From NCBI GenBank assembly GCA_037176905.1, contig JBBBWG010005557.1, forward strand, positions 65,005-129,004: a stretch of DNA of 64,000 nucleotides, read 5' to 3'. A program made the translations under genes and the position numbers. This document shows, one piece after another, positions 35,801 through 47,398 of this stretch. The notes below the pieces were generated by a model that did no database searches, was not told the origin of the DNA, and was given only the letters and a program-made list of their open reading frames with translations. Source of the stretch: Azolla pinnata. Taxonomy: Eukaryota > Streptophyta > Polypodiopsida > Salviniales > Salviniaceae. How positions within the stretch are numbered: the first letter of the stretch is position 1; each line of letters starts with the position of its first letter.

Positions 35801-37800
35801 GTTGGTATTCGTGCCCACATCTACATTGGCACCGTGTTCTCGTTTATGTTATTATCGATCTGTTTTTATTTGTTTACATGTGCACTTGTTTTATTTCCTG
35901 TTGGCATCCTGAATGTAGAGATCAGCAACAACGAAGCCATGATCCGGAGAAAACATCCAAGAAAGCAGGCACCTGCAGCATGGAAAGCAAGCCGTATGGT
36001 TGCATCCAATAGCCATTCACCAGGAAATCGATCGAAAGTTGGACGATCGATGTTGGATCGAGTAACACTGCTTTTCAGCACTTACCAAGTCAATGGGATT
36101 ATGATCAATTGACCAACCAAATCCAGATTACATACTTGGCTTGGAAAACATTCAATTTCAACCACATCAAAGACCTCGATTCAAACATTTCGACTCCATT
36201 CAACAATGTTCCATGTGATCGATTCTCTCGTTTGTGCGTGCACGTAATCTGAATCTTTAATTGATTTCTCGTTGCTTAGATTCTCAATCAATTAATTGCC
36301 CTAATTAGTTGTTTGGTTAACTCTGCATTATTTTTGACTTATTCCTCTGTTTGTGGAGTCACCGCTTCCATACTTTTATTTTGGGGTATTTATAGGTAGA
36401 TTTGGAACATGCTCTAAATGGAGTGGCATGGCATGCTCTTCCATTTTTAGGCTTGGCGCCGGAAGTTACTACCAGATGTCGAGTCTGAACTAACAACAAA
36501 GAAAACATTTACGGTTGTTTTAATTCGTTAGTTCACAGAGCTTGAATGCATAAAAGAGAGCTTTGTTCAATGCAAAAGGGACAAAGAGAGAGCGCCACAC
36601 GAATCTTGCATCCTGTGCTAGAAACTCAAGTTGTTCCAGATGCATAGAAATGTCTTGGAAAGAAGTTTCTTATGGCCACTACGATTCTGGCATCGAGATC
36701 GCAAAGACGTCGAAGTGTCAGACAAATAATGCAAGGTTTTTGGAAGCTTCCGCAGCGTCTCCTTCTCCTTACCATTTCAGGAGTTATGAGTCGAGTTCGA
36801 AGCAGACTTTTTAGCTAGCTACCCCTGATAGTATCATTCATGCTTCTCGTCACAGGAATGAATGCCCACGGTTAATTAAAATGGGTATATGCATGGTGCA
36901 TTAAGCTACTTACTTATAGTATGCCAGAGTATTGATTGAATTTATGTCGGAGTTCCTCCGACGTTAAGAAGCTCATCAGCTAACATCGCGGCTTGAAGAG
37001 AACTCGATTCTACACAACGTCCCGTCCCCTGCACCGGCTTACCTAGCTACCCAGCTCTCTCAGATCAGAACCAGTTGTGCAAGCCAACTCTCTCAGATCG
37101 GATCGTGAGCTTAGTTGAGTAAGCCATTCATGGGCAGCTATGCGTGGATCGACCGGAGTTAATGGCATTGTCCCACTCCCTTTCCATTCGACGTTCCATT
37201 CAATAGGGGGCAACACATCGAATTCAACGATCCCAAAGTGCCTACATCGCTCCGATCATCAGCAGCAAATGTCTCCATAGCTTTTCCAGATAGGTGGTTA
37301 GCAGAATCGATTCAAGCCGCACTTTAGAGGGACCTCTGGACAAAAGTAACTCGGCCCATATTGGCTTGGCACTTAGTTGTTTTTGTCAATGTCTCAGGCC
37401 TGTTTAATGGCCACGTAACTGAGGTCTAGCACAGTGATCATGGGAGATGAGGCTGTCCGTTATCTGCCAACACTGTGTTGGATCGCAGATCATGTATAAC
37501 ATTGCTTCCAGTACAGGAACAACATATTGCAATAAAATGGACTCAGCTGAAGGTGTTCTTAATTATTAATCAGGCTCCGATTCTTTTATCACGGACGTTT
37601 GTAATGCCCAGAGCTTTATATCAATCTTCCGATGGAGTTACCATGATTAATCATGCTCTTGGCAGATCTTAAGCTAATAGTGGTGGCTATATATAGGGTG
37701 GTGTCTTGCATTGTAGCCAGATAACGCATTCAACCTCGGGCAAATGATGCTAGAATGGTGTCCATATTAGACGCTTCGTTCTTCGACACACAAAAAACCA
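35801..37800. other. Intergenic DNA, no gene recognised
   Basis: The short open frames here have no recognisable domain. The sequence CTCTCTCAGATC occurs twice near 37056 and 37089. No RNA gene found. Confidence 0.45.
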
Positions 37801-38583
37801 TCTCGTTGTGCCTTGTACTCGGCAGTTGATCACCGAGCCATGCAATGTTAATCGGGCACTTGGTACTCAAAAGTTAATCATCAAGCTTGGCACTGCTAGT
37901 CAGGCGCCTTGTACTCGACAATTAATCATCGAGCCAGGCAAACGCTAACCGGGTACCTTGCACTACCCAACAGTTAATCACCAAGGTAAGCAATGCTAAT
38001 AATTGGGCACCTTGTACTACTCGGCAGTTAATCATCAAGCTAGGCAAACGCTGATTGGGTACCTTGTACTAGTAGGCAGTTAGTCACCAAGCCAGGCAAA
38101 TGCTAATCAGGCACCTTGTACGACCAGGCAGTTGATCATCAAACCAGGCAAACTCTAATCGGGCACCTTGTAGTACTCAGTGGTCAATCATCAAAGCAAG
38201 CAAACGCTAATCGGGTACCTTGTACTACTAGGCAATTAAATCACCCAGCTAGGCAAATGCTGGTTGGGTACCTTTCACGACTCGGTAGTTAATCACCCAA
38301 CTAGGAAAAAAATGCTGATTGGGTACCTTGTAGGACTCGACAGTTAATCACCAAGCCATGCAATGCTAATCGGGCAGCTTACGCTACTCGATAGTTAATC
38401 ACCAAGCTAGGCAATGCTAATCGGGCTTGACAAATTAATCACCAACCCAGGCAATGCTAATCGGGCTTGTCAAATTAATCACCAACCCAGGCAATGCTAA
38501 TCGGGCTCAACAAATTAATCACCAACCCTGGCAATGCTAATCGGGCTCGACAAATTAATCACCAACTCAGGCAATGCTAATCC
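37801..38583. repeat. Minisatellite, about 16 units
   Basis: About twelve units of 50-65 bp share GTACCTTGTACTACTCGGCA, GTTAATCACCAAGC and AGGCAATGCTAATCGG. The last four units (about 38430-38583) are shorter, near 40 bp, and almost identical, starting GCTTGACAAATTAATCACC. The short form looks like a deleted unit that expanded later. No open frame runs through it. Confidence 0.9.
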
Positions 38584-38639
38584 CTATACAGAAGACGTAT
38601 ATACGTATGTGTATATCAATCAGTATGTATGTGTGCATG

Positions 38640-39180
38640 CATGTACGCCTTGTGTAAAAAAAAAAAGAGCCAGCAAAAATTACGAAAATGGCCCCGCACG
38701 TGCGCTTTCTTCCCCGCACGTGCCCGCCTACTTCAGGAAGGAGAAAACTCAACGCTCTGTCTTTTTTTTATTTTCTTTTTTTTTATTCGGCCTATTGATT
38801 TTCCCCTTTTTATTCTTTTATTTCTTTTTTCCAAATTGTAACGCCCCCAGATTTTTCCCAGCCCTCCTTTTTTTACATACTTATTTATATATTCGTTTAA
38901 TAAAGGAAAAAACTCCCAAAAGAGCGAAAAAAAATAGGGGGAGAAAATGGGCAAAAAAGAAGAACACTCACCGAAAAAAAACAAAAGGCTTTCTTTAATT
39001 TGTTTTTTGTTTTAGTTAAAAACAAAAACCTCCGGCAAGCCGCAATTTTCGAAAAAAGCAAGAAAAAAAAAGCCAAAAAAGAAAAATCCGCGAAAGATCT
39101 TCCACAGGTAAGACATTGCCCAACAAAATCAAATTTACCGCGCGATTTTTTGCCGATTATTAGAACAAAAAAGACGCCCG
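38640..39180. other. A- and T-run-rich low-complexity DNA
   Basis: Alternating long A and T runs. The short open frames on both strands are Lys- or Phe-rich and reflect composition. Nothing else seen. Confidence 0.6.
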
Positions 39181-39650
39181 GCAAAAAATTATAAATTGCA
39201 CTTTAATGTCTATTAAAACTAGAAACTACAAATTAACGCCTAGTTTTAAGAACCATCCAAACATTCAATTATACTTGATTCACTCCAGACCAATCAATCG
39301 TGAACTCAATTACAACACCAAATGAATCGGCCCGATTAACGTCAGCGAGCCGATATATACATAGATATCAGAACGCCAAATTCACCCGTCAATCAACCGA
39401 AGCGATGCGGAAAATCGCTCGCTTCCGTGAACCGAATGCAGTTTAGGGAATCGATGAGGGATCGATCGGTGGGAAGCGACGAGGAACGGGACCGATTCAC
39501 GTTACACCGATGGGATCGAATCGGGATGTTAAAAGAACTTTTTCCAGAGCGGGGAAGATAGAAAAAAAACAGAGCAGAGCAGAGAGCAGAGGCGTCGGTT
39601 AGAGTAAGCAATTTCCGATTTTCAGCGGGCGTTAAAAAATGTTAGGGAAA
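39181..39650. mobile_element. Fold-back family member, copy 3
   Basis: AAATTATAAATTGCAC, ATTAAAACTAGAAACTAC, AACATTCAATT, GTGAACTCAATTACAACACC and ATCGATCGGTGGGAAGCGAC follow the same order as the right arm of the 20-kb element (AAATTATAAATTACCC, CTAAAACTAGAAATTACC, AACACTCAATT, GTGAGCTCAATTAACATC, GATCAATTAGTGGGAAGCGA). It ends near GCGGGCGTTAAAAAATG. No coding capacity. Confidence 0.6.
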
Positions 39651-39809
39651 TAAATCCATAATCGTGGGAAATGAAGGGAAAAGCGCGGGAAATCCCGCGC
39701 CACGTGGCGGGCTCTGGTCGGCCCGCGCCGAAATTTCCCGGGGTTTTGTTTTTCCTTTTCCCGGATGCGAGTAAAAAAAAATAGATCGAAGAAATTCGCG
39801 TTTTAAAGT

Positions 39810-40034
39810 GCTAATAATGATAATAATAATAACAACAACAATAATAATAACAACGACAGTAATAATAACAATAAATAAAAATAAATAAAAGCAAATAAAA
39901 GCAAATAAAAGCAAATAAAAGCAAATAAAAGTAAATAAAAGTAAATAAATAAAATAAATAAAAATAATTAAAAACAAATAAAAGTAAATAAAAATAAATA
40001 AAAGTAAGTAAAAATAAGTAAAAATAAGTAAAAA

Positions 40035-40065
<31 letters not shown>

Positions 40066-40075
40066 AAAAATAATA
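39810..40075. repeat. AAATAAAAGC / AATA microsatellite
   Basis: ATAATAACA units pass into a ten-base unit AAATAAAAGC (and AAATAAAAGT), then into AATA. The region is strongly A-rich on the plus strand. Confidence 0.92.
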
Positions 40076-40164
40076 TTATTTTTGGTGTGCCTGTGTTCTT
40101 TTCGCCTTCTGTACTCGACTTCGCCCACATTCTTTTCGCTGCCTGCATTTCTACATACACGCAG

Positions 40165-40690
40165 ACACAAACCCTAAATCCGGAAACCCTAAATCTTCTC
40201 CTTTCCTCCCCTTCCTTCTGCACCTCCGAGCTCTCCATGAAACCCTAACCAGCAGCAGCAGCAGCAGCAGCGGCAGCAGCCTCCTCCTGTTTCTTCTCCA
40301 AGAACCGAAACCCTAACCGATTCCCTGTCCCCCCGACAGACAGGAAGGAAGCAAACCCTAACCCGGAAACCCTAATCTTCCCTCCCCCCTTGCTGCACCT
40401 CCGAGCTCTCCATGAAACCCTAACCAGCAGCAGCAGCAGCAGCAGCAGCAGCTTCTTCTTCTCCTCCAAGAACGGAAACCCTAACCGAGATTCCGTGTCC
40501 CTCTCTGCACAGAAACCCTAATTCCTGCCTCCATTCCCCCCCCTGCACGACGCCGAAGCGTTTGCCAGAAGCCCCGATTTCTCCCCCACTCGAAACCCTA
40601 AATTCCCCCTTCGCCTGAACCTTATCTTCCCTGCAGACCTCCCTCATGTCCTCCTGCATAACCCTAGACTGCATAACCCTAGATTCCCTG
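40165..40690 (+). promoter_or_regulatory. Telo-box-rich duplicated 5' region of the ARF gene
   Basis: Many AAACCCTA telo-boxes lie here. A block containing CTGCACCTCCGAGCTCTCC, AAACCCTAACC and (CAG)n starts at 40218 and again at 40393, a period of 175; a third, weaker trace follows near 40500. This is probably the promoter and 5' UTR of the downstream auxin response factor. Telo-boxes are known in plant promoters of growth-related genes and as sites bound by Myb-like telobox proteins. Confidence 0.6.
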
Positions 40691-40827
40691 CCGGGCCCTG
40701 CTCCGCTCGTACCTGAGAACGCGCTGAATCTCTTCAGAACCTCTCCCAGTCCCGAGCAAAGAAGCCATACTTTCCTGCAGAAATCCCCGCATCCATCTTT
40801 TCTGTAGTTCCATCATCGCCGTCGCCA

Positions 40828-40863
40828 TCGCCATCGCCATCATCATCATCGTCGTCGTCGTCG
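40828..40863. repeat. (CGCCAT)n(CGT)n microsatellite
   Basis: Short CGCCAT, CAT and CGT runs in the probable 5' UTR of the ARF gene. They resemble the tract at the starch-synthase-like start. Confidence 0.85.
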
Positions 40864-40909
40864 GCATCAAAAACCTGTGCTTTGGTTTCTCCCATCTTCT
40901 TTTCTTTCC

Positions 40910-43900
40910 ATGTCTCAGCTCCGCATCTCTGCTTCTTCTTCCCCAATGATGAATCCACAGCATCATCCCGCCTCCGCCTTTCCCGACCCTTGCTCTTCCA
41001 GGGCTGAGATGGCACGCCTTCACTCAACGATCTACGCTGCTCCGAGCTCTGCAAACCACGGTCAGCTCCTGCCATTCTCATGCCCTCTGATCTTCGTTTA
41101 GGCTTTCTAAATAGTTCAAGCACGCCTCGGAGGCTTCCAGATCTGAAGGCAAAACACAGCTTGCGTCTCCGATATATCCTCATTGGTTTCTTCGTCGTCC
41201 TCATTTTCAGGTCCGAACTACACGGAGGAGCTATGGCGAGCTTGCGCAGGCCCCTTAGTGTCCATACCTAAGGTCGGGGAGAGAGTGTGGTACTTCCCGC
41301 AAGGCCACATGGAACAGGTGTGAGTTTGCCGCGTTCTGATCTACGAGCTTTCCATTTGTTAGGGTTGAGGTTGAGGTCAGAGCAGATTCCTGTAAAGAAA
41401 CGAAGAGAAATCTCATTTGTTAGGGTTTCCAGGAGTGCTTCTGAAGCCTGTTAGGGTTTTAAGAATTTCAAGTTTCAACACGGAAACCTTCTTCGTCTCT
41501 TTGTCTCATGGATCCTAATAAAAATCCGTTTTTCAAGTCCCAATTTGAACTGTTTCTCGGGAATTTGAGGGTTAGGGGTTGAAGCTTAACCGTAGGGTTT
41601 TTAGGAGTGCTTCTGAAGCCTGTTAGGGTTTACGAATTTCAAGTTCCAACACGGAAACCTTCTTTGCATATATGGAAAGCTATGGTTGCAAGGAGGGAAG
41701 ATGGACACTGAGTTCTGTAGGAAGACTAAGGTTTTGCTGTTACCCGACTATGTCATCTGGACTGTGTTTGGGTGCATCATAAAATCAGCATTTCAAGTCC
41801 CAATTCGAACTGTTTCTCGGAAGGTTGTAAGGTTTGGGGTTGAACCTTAACCTGAGAAGTGCTCTTTCAGGTTTAGGGTTTAGGGTTTTCAAGGTGTCAC
41901 CAGATTAGGTTCAGAAAGATTTTCAGAGTGGTTAGGATCACGTTTGAGCTTTCAGCACAGGAAAGCGCTAACGGTTTTCAAGATGGAAGCTTCGTTCACC
42001 GCGAAGCGCTAATTGTTTAGATTTTTGCTTCGTTCTACAGGTCACTGCATCTACTGGTTCACCTCAAGGATCAGATCAGCAGATGCCGCAGTACAATTTG
42101 CCACCGCAGATACTCTGCCGAGTCATGAACCTCTCTCTGAGCGTGAGTATCATCTCCATAGCTCTGTTTCTTTGTTTTTTCATTACTTGTTTTGCTCCCC
42201 AGATTTGTTTGTCCCTTTCTTCCTTCTTTCATAGAAACTCCCTATGAATCGCTGAATCGTTTCGTCTCTTGTTCTTGCTCCTCCTCCTCCTCCTCATCAT
42301 CATCATCTTCTTCTTTCTTCACTCTTCATTTGTGGTGCTTCAATTCTCAAAGGAAGTTTCTCAGTTGCAGCAATTTGATTTCTTCTTCAATAAAGCTTCT
42401 CCATTGCTTCATTTCCAATTTTGAGGCTTTTTCAGCAAACCCTTTTAATGCCCTTTCATCATCCCTCCATCTCTTCAATATGTGTCGACAAATCTCCATT
42501 CTTCTTGTTTTTAGACAAATCTCCTCCATTTCTCCGTGTGTTTTCGCTTTTTTCCCTTCCCTTTCCTCATAATCGGAGGTTCTTCATGGTTGTTTCTTTA
42601 CTTCTTTCATCTGACACTTTTCACCCATGTATTCTTGTCAGGCTGAACCTGAAACAGATGAGGTATTTGCGCAGCTTGCTCTTCTACCAGAGCTTGAAGA
42701 TGTATAATCTGCTCCATCAATCTTAAGATTTTTAAACTTTCTTGAGCATGAGGCATCACAAACAGTGCTCATTTTTCTCTGCCCTTTCCTCTCAGAGTAT
42801 GGATCAAAGCGACAGTAATGAAGAAGATTCTTCTGCATCTCTTCCTCAACAGCATCCTATTCGTATGTTCACTAAGATACTCACCGCCTCTGACACGAGC
42901 ACTCATGGTGGTTTCTCTGTGCTAAGAAAGCATGCTGAAGACTGCCTTCCTCCATTGGTAAGGATATATGCTGAACGAGGTTTAGTTTCTAAAGTTCGGG
43001 CTTCGTTCTGTGAAAGCTATTTGGCCAACTCCTTGGGGTTCATGTTCTAAATGATTCTTTTTCATAGCGAAATGGCTCGTGGAACTTCTGCATATCTGCA
43101 TGATTTTTTTTTCTTAGCTTTTCCCTTTACCACATTGTGTAGGATATGACCCAAGAGACACCTAGCCAGGAGCTTGTAGCTACAGATCTTCATGGCCAAG
43201 AGTGGAAATTCCGACATACATATCGTGGTATAGTTCTTTAAAACCAAGAACCAGCTTATATTTGTTTGGGTTTTGCTCTATCTTTTTTTAACTTTTGAAT
43301 CTTTTCTGCGTGATCCCATTTTGTACAGGACATCCTAGGAGGCATTTGCTCACCACTGGATGGAGCTATTTCGTGAGTCAGAAGAAGCTCGTTGCTGGAG
43401 ATGCTGTGGTTTTTATCAGGTATTATCAACTACAGTGAATTCCTATACACACCAGCTAACTTTGTGAATTATGTGCTGCTTAGGATTGGCAAAAAAATTC
43501 AGCTGAGAGTGCCATTTGTGGATTTTACAGCATCATGTCTGCTAGCACAGTAAATGGATTGCACAAATAATGTATTTGTATACTGTTTTATAGGGGTGAA
43601 AATGGTGAATTGCGAGTAGGTGTCCGGAGAACCAAATGTCAGCAGACTTCACAGACCTCGAATGTCCTTACGAGTCATAGTATGCATATGGGTGTTGCTG
43701 CAACAGCTTCCCATGCCATTTTGACAAGAACTATGTTCTCTGTATATTACAAACCACGGTAGGTTAATCAAAAAAAAATTGTTTTAGACTTTGGTTTGCT
43801 TAATTTGTTCTAAATATAGAATAACTTTACGCTATGTGTATAATAATAAATAGGGCAAGCCCATCATCATTTATTGTTTCTGTAGAGAAGCTTGCAAAAG

Positions 43901-45935
43901 CTTCTTTAAATGGGCTATCAGTAGGAATGAGATTCAAGGTGAAATTCGAAGGCGAGGATGCATCTGAACGAAGGTAATTGGCTAATAGTTAACCTCTTTA
44001 ACCGTTGCAACTAACAATGGAAAGTATCTGAATCTATATATTTACCATTATTCCATACTCTTTTAAGGCTTGTTCTTTGTCTTTTGCAGCTATTCTGGTA
44101 CGATAGTAGGTATTGAGGATCTAAACCCGCTGTCCTGGCCGAAATCTCGTTGGCGCTCTTTGAGAGTCAATTGGGATGAAGTGACTAATCATGAGCAAAG
44201 AAATCGAATTTCCCCATGGGAAATCGATTTGCTTAATCATCCTCAGGCCCCAGCTAGTAACTCTTGCTCTCCTGCTCCTAAGATCAAAAGGCCACGGCCA
44301 AGCATTCCCTCTGACACAGGTAGAATAACTGGCAGACTTGGAATTTCTACATTCCATATGCATGCAGATTTTGAAAATCACCGTTTTTTGTTGTGCTAGG
44401 TGAAGAATCATGCATCTAACTGTTGCCAAACCCTCAAAAGTCGATAGTTTCTCAAATTTCAAATGACGGTTTCTGGTGGAAATAAATGTTTGCATTTTTT
44501 GTTGAGATAGTGTGTGATCATGGTGCAGGAAGCAGCAATAAATCAACATCTTTTAGCTCCTTGCAGTCTTCTGCCACAAAACATCAAGAGGACGAGATTT
44601 TGAAAACTTGTCAAATGTGGGGAAAAGACCAACAACAAGGGAATTTCAGGACAGGAATTGACGAAACCTTAAATGTGGCTTCAACTCCAGCATGGTTGAT
44701 TTCTGGAACTTTTGACCCTCGCAAACATCAACATGTTCTCCCCACTGATGAGTTCCCCTTCTTCCCACCTGCTAGTGATAATTTGATTGGCGATCAAGTT
44801 GTTATGTCTACACAATCTATGCCAAGTCCAATGCCGCAGAACTCAACCAACCTTATAAGCCAAGGATCTTGGCAGCAAGTACCTTTATCTGCTTCTATAT
44901 GCAATGTGAATGCAGCTTCAGTTTGGCCACGCATGGGCATGTTGCCTCCCGGTTCTTCTTCGCTATTTATCCCGATGCCACCGGCTAGAGCAGCGAATCC
45001 AAACATATTGACACATAATCAACATTTTTGGGAATCTCAGCAGAACACCGAAAAGACAGATCCAGAAAATGTATGTAAACTCTTTGGCTTCTCACTAACT
45101 GAACCACGGAATTTGACCAAGTCAAAGATATTGGAAGATGATAATAATCAGGCTATGAATGTTCATCACCTTGTTGCTCAAGCGCCACTATTATCACAGC
45201 ATATCCAAGAGAATGAGACTCCACAACAGTCTGCTTTACCGGACAAGTCGACTTCGTCTGAAGTTGAATACTCTGATAATACTTGCCTCAAATTATCCAA
45301 AGACTCCGAAGGGCGAAGTGCGCATTATCCGCCTGTAAGGAGCTGCACAAAGGTAAGAAAAGTTAAAACAGAGAAAGTTAGCTAGCTATGTTTCTGGTGA
45401 GCTTTGTGTGCCTATGTATTTTTTTTTCAATGTTGATGAATAGAATCGGGTGTGTGTATAAGGTCATCAAGAAGGGAAGCATGGTCGGGAGAGGGGTCGA
45501 TTTATCCAAGTTTGATGGCTATAATACGCTGATTGAAGAGCTTGAGCTCATGTTTCACTTGGAAGGGGAACTTAGTGACCCCCAGAAAGGATGGCAGTTA
45601 GCATATAGTGATGATGAAGGAGATATGATGCATGTTGGCGATGATCCCTGGAGGTAAGTGTCTTTCTCCCTTTACTGAAAATTTTCTCCTTGTTTATCTG
45701 TGCGTAAAAATTTTGCCTTCTTCAATTCAATGGTTGGTTTGAATCGAATCGTTTTCTGTTTCCACAATGTAGTGAATTCTGCAGCATGGTTCGGAAGATC
45801 CATATATTCAGTCCAGAGGAGGTTATGACGGCAGGCCTGTCGCAGTTTAAAACTCAAGCTGCTAAAGATGAAGAGCAGTACACAGGAGAACACGGGGAGA
45901 ATAAGAATCCATCTGTTCCAGCATTACCTGGTTGA
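40910..45935 (+). CDS. ARF: Class B auxin response factor (ARF)
   Basis: A nuclear transcription factor that binds auxin response elements. Thirteen coding exons: 41009-41060, 41211-41317, 42041-42142, 42642-42701, 42796-42957, 43143-43227, 43329-43419, 43594-43758, 43854-43973, 44090-44319, 44529-45352, 45463-45653 and 45773-45935. They give 783 residues from ATG 41009; an in-frame ATG at 40910 would add 33. [11 protein letters not shown] and YFPQGHMEQ open the dimerisation domain. The B3 domain (about 120-222) holds [19 protein letters not shown] and [20 protein letters not shown]. The ARF domain (249-345) has the VGMRF and ISPWEI blocks. The middle region is Ser/Pro-rich, not Gln-rich, and carries CKLFGFSL, a repression motif seen in class B ARFs. 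The PB1 domain (667-765) has a conserved Lys and the acidic [14 protein letters not shown]. No KVLQGQE (tasiR-ARF site) is present, which argues against ARF2/3/4 and favours an ARF1/9-like member. Confidence 0.93.
41420..41870. repeat. Duplicated block in ARF intron 2
   Basis: AGGAGTGCTTCTGAAGCCTG with TTAGGGTTT occurs near 41430 and 41603. CAACACGGAAACCTTCTT and GAACTGTTTCTCGG with GGGGTTGAA are likewise doubled in the same order. This is a decayed tandem duplication; the second copy is longer because of an insertion between the two parts. Confidence 0.82.
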
Positions 45936-46400
45936 TCCAGGACTTGCATATGCGCATCCTATATATACGATTATATATGTAAAGAGGTCGAAGACAATCA
46001 AGATTGCGATGCATCATCGGCGTAATAGCGAAGAGCAATCCAGAGGCGAAAGAAATCGAGGGCAAGAGGATATGCCGAGTACTAACTTCTGTATTAGTAA
46101 AGAAGAATGGTTGCTCCACCAACTTGTGTCCTTGGGCAAAAGAGAAAGGAAGCGCAATGGCATCTCTCAATGGGGGGTATACACTTGCCAGGATCGAAGA
46201 AAACTCCATGGCCTGATCGTCCACCATTTTGATGGTTCCATAGCCAGATGATGGGCAGGTTTCGTTCGGTGACTCGATGCCCTGGCTATATCCTCCTAGT
46301 TTTGCCTTTCCAATTGCAAATAGCTTATATATATATATATATATAAATAAATATATATATATATCTATGTGAAATCCAAGACATCGATCTCTCCTTGTAC
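45936..46400. other. 3' flank of the ARF gene
   Basis: Probable 3' UTR followed by a (TA)n microsatellite at 46326-46366. No gene. Confidence 0.5.
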
Positions 46401-46556
46401 AAGTGGGTCAAGGGGGGAGAGCTTGGCCCTATAGTTTTTGTTGTTTGGGGGGGGGGGGGGGGGGTTGNNNNNNNNNNTTTTCTTGTGCAAGGGGGTTAGG
46501 GGGGGGGGGTTTGGTCCTGGAGTTTTTTTTTTTTCCCCCCCCCCCCCCCCCCCCTA
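46400..46556. other. Assembly gap with noisy homopolymer flanks
   Basis: Ten N at 46468-46477 lie between a ~20-base G run on the left and G, T and C runs on the right. The text left of the gap (CTTGTACAAGTGGGTCAAGG, then GCTTGGCCCTATAGTTTTTG) reappears in degraded form on the right (CTTGTGCAAGGGGGTTAGG, then TTTGGTCCTGGAGTTTTT). The right flank is probably low-quality sequence of the left flank, not real DNA. Confidence 0.85.
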
Positions 46557-47255
46557 TTTCTTCTCTGTTCATGATGTTACTATAATGTTTGTAAGCATAC
46601 AGAACACTGGATTTGAAAGCTTCATTCATCGCAGCCGCCAGAATTGTTTCCCAAAGGGAGTTTGTGTTGTGTATAGTGCGGAGAAAGGAAGCATTTCTCC
46701 GTTCCTCTTCCCCTGGAAAGCTTTCATGGTTTTTTTTTCTTTTGTTTTTTGTTTTTTGGTTTGGATCCAGCAATGCAGGCAGAGGGGAATGCAGGAAGGA
46801 GGAGGCCTTTTGTGCACCAGACATGTGTGCATATATCAGCCATGGATTGAACAAGCTTGATCGAGTTCTCAGATGCATCGAGAATCGAAGGCGGGGGCCA
46901 CAACCATTATATATACAAAAGCCGGTGCGGAGACATGTACAGTAAACAAAGATGGATCATCTCGGCGTCTGTTTCGAAGAGCATTGACATCGATCGGCGT
47001 GGGTACGTATGTACTTCCCCCCCTTGCTCCCCCTGAGCCTTTTTCTCTTAAAAGAAAAACATTTATGGTGCTGAATCCCTGCCCTTGGAGCAGCTCTTGT
47101 GTGGCTGGCATTTTACCGGGCACACTCGTGCCGTCGTGCAAAGCGATGGGGATGGGAACAACTTGGCCTGCCTCCATCTCCATCTCCACCTCCATCTCCA
47201 TCTCTATCTTAGTTAGGGATTTCTTGAAGATGGAGATGCAAAATGGAGATGGAGA

Positions 47256-47398
47256 TGGAGATGGAGATGGAGATGGGGAAAGCTTTCTTAGGGCTTTCTT
47301 GTGAGATGGGAGATGGGAGCAACTTGGCCTGCCTGCTGCTTCCTTCCATCTCTATCTCCAAGGAAGCCCTAAGAAAGCTTTCTCCATCTCCATCTCCC
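47256..47398. repeat. Inverted repeat with GGAGAT hexamers
   Basis: GGAAAGCTTTCTTAGGGCTT preceded by GGAGAT repeats (47256-47300) pairs with AAGCCCTAAGAAAGCTTTCT followed by CCATCT repeats (47360-47398). The loop contains CAACTTGGCCTGCCT, part of which also occurs near 47160. Confidence 0.85.

Noticed and set aside
37801-38583. CRISPR-like look of regularly spaced repeats
   Set aside because: The host is a plant, the 'spacers' are themselves repeated, and unit length varies; it is a minisatellite.
38534-39194. Several Lys- or Phe-rich frames
   Set aside because: They follow A and T runs, overlap on both strands and show no codon structure.
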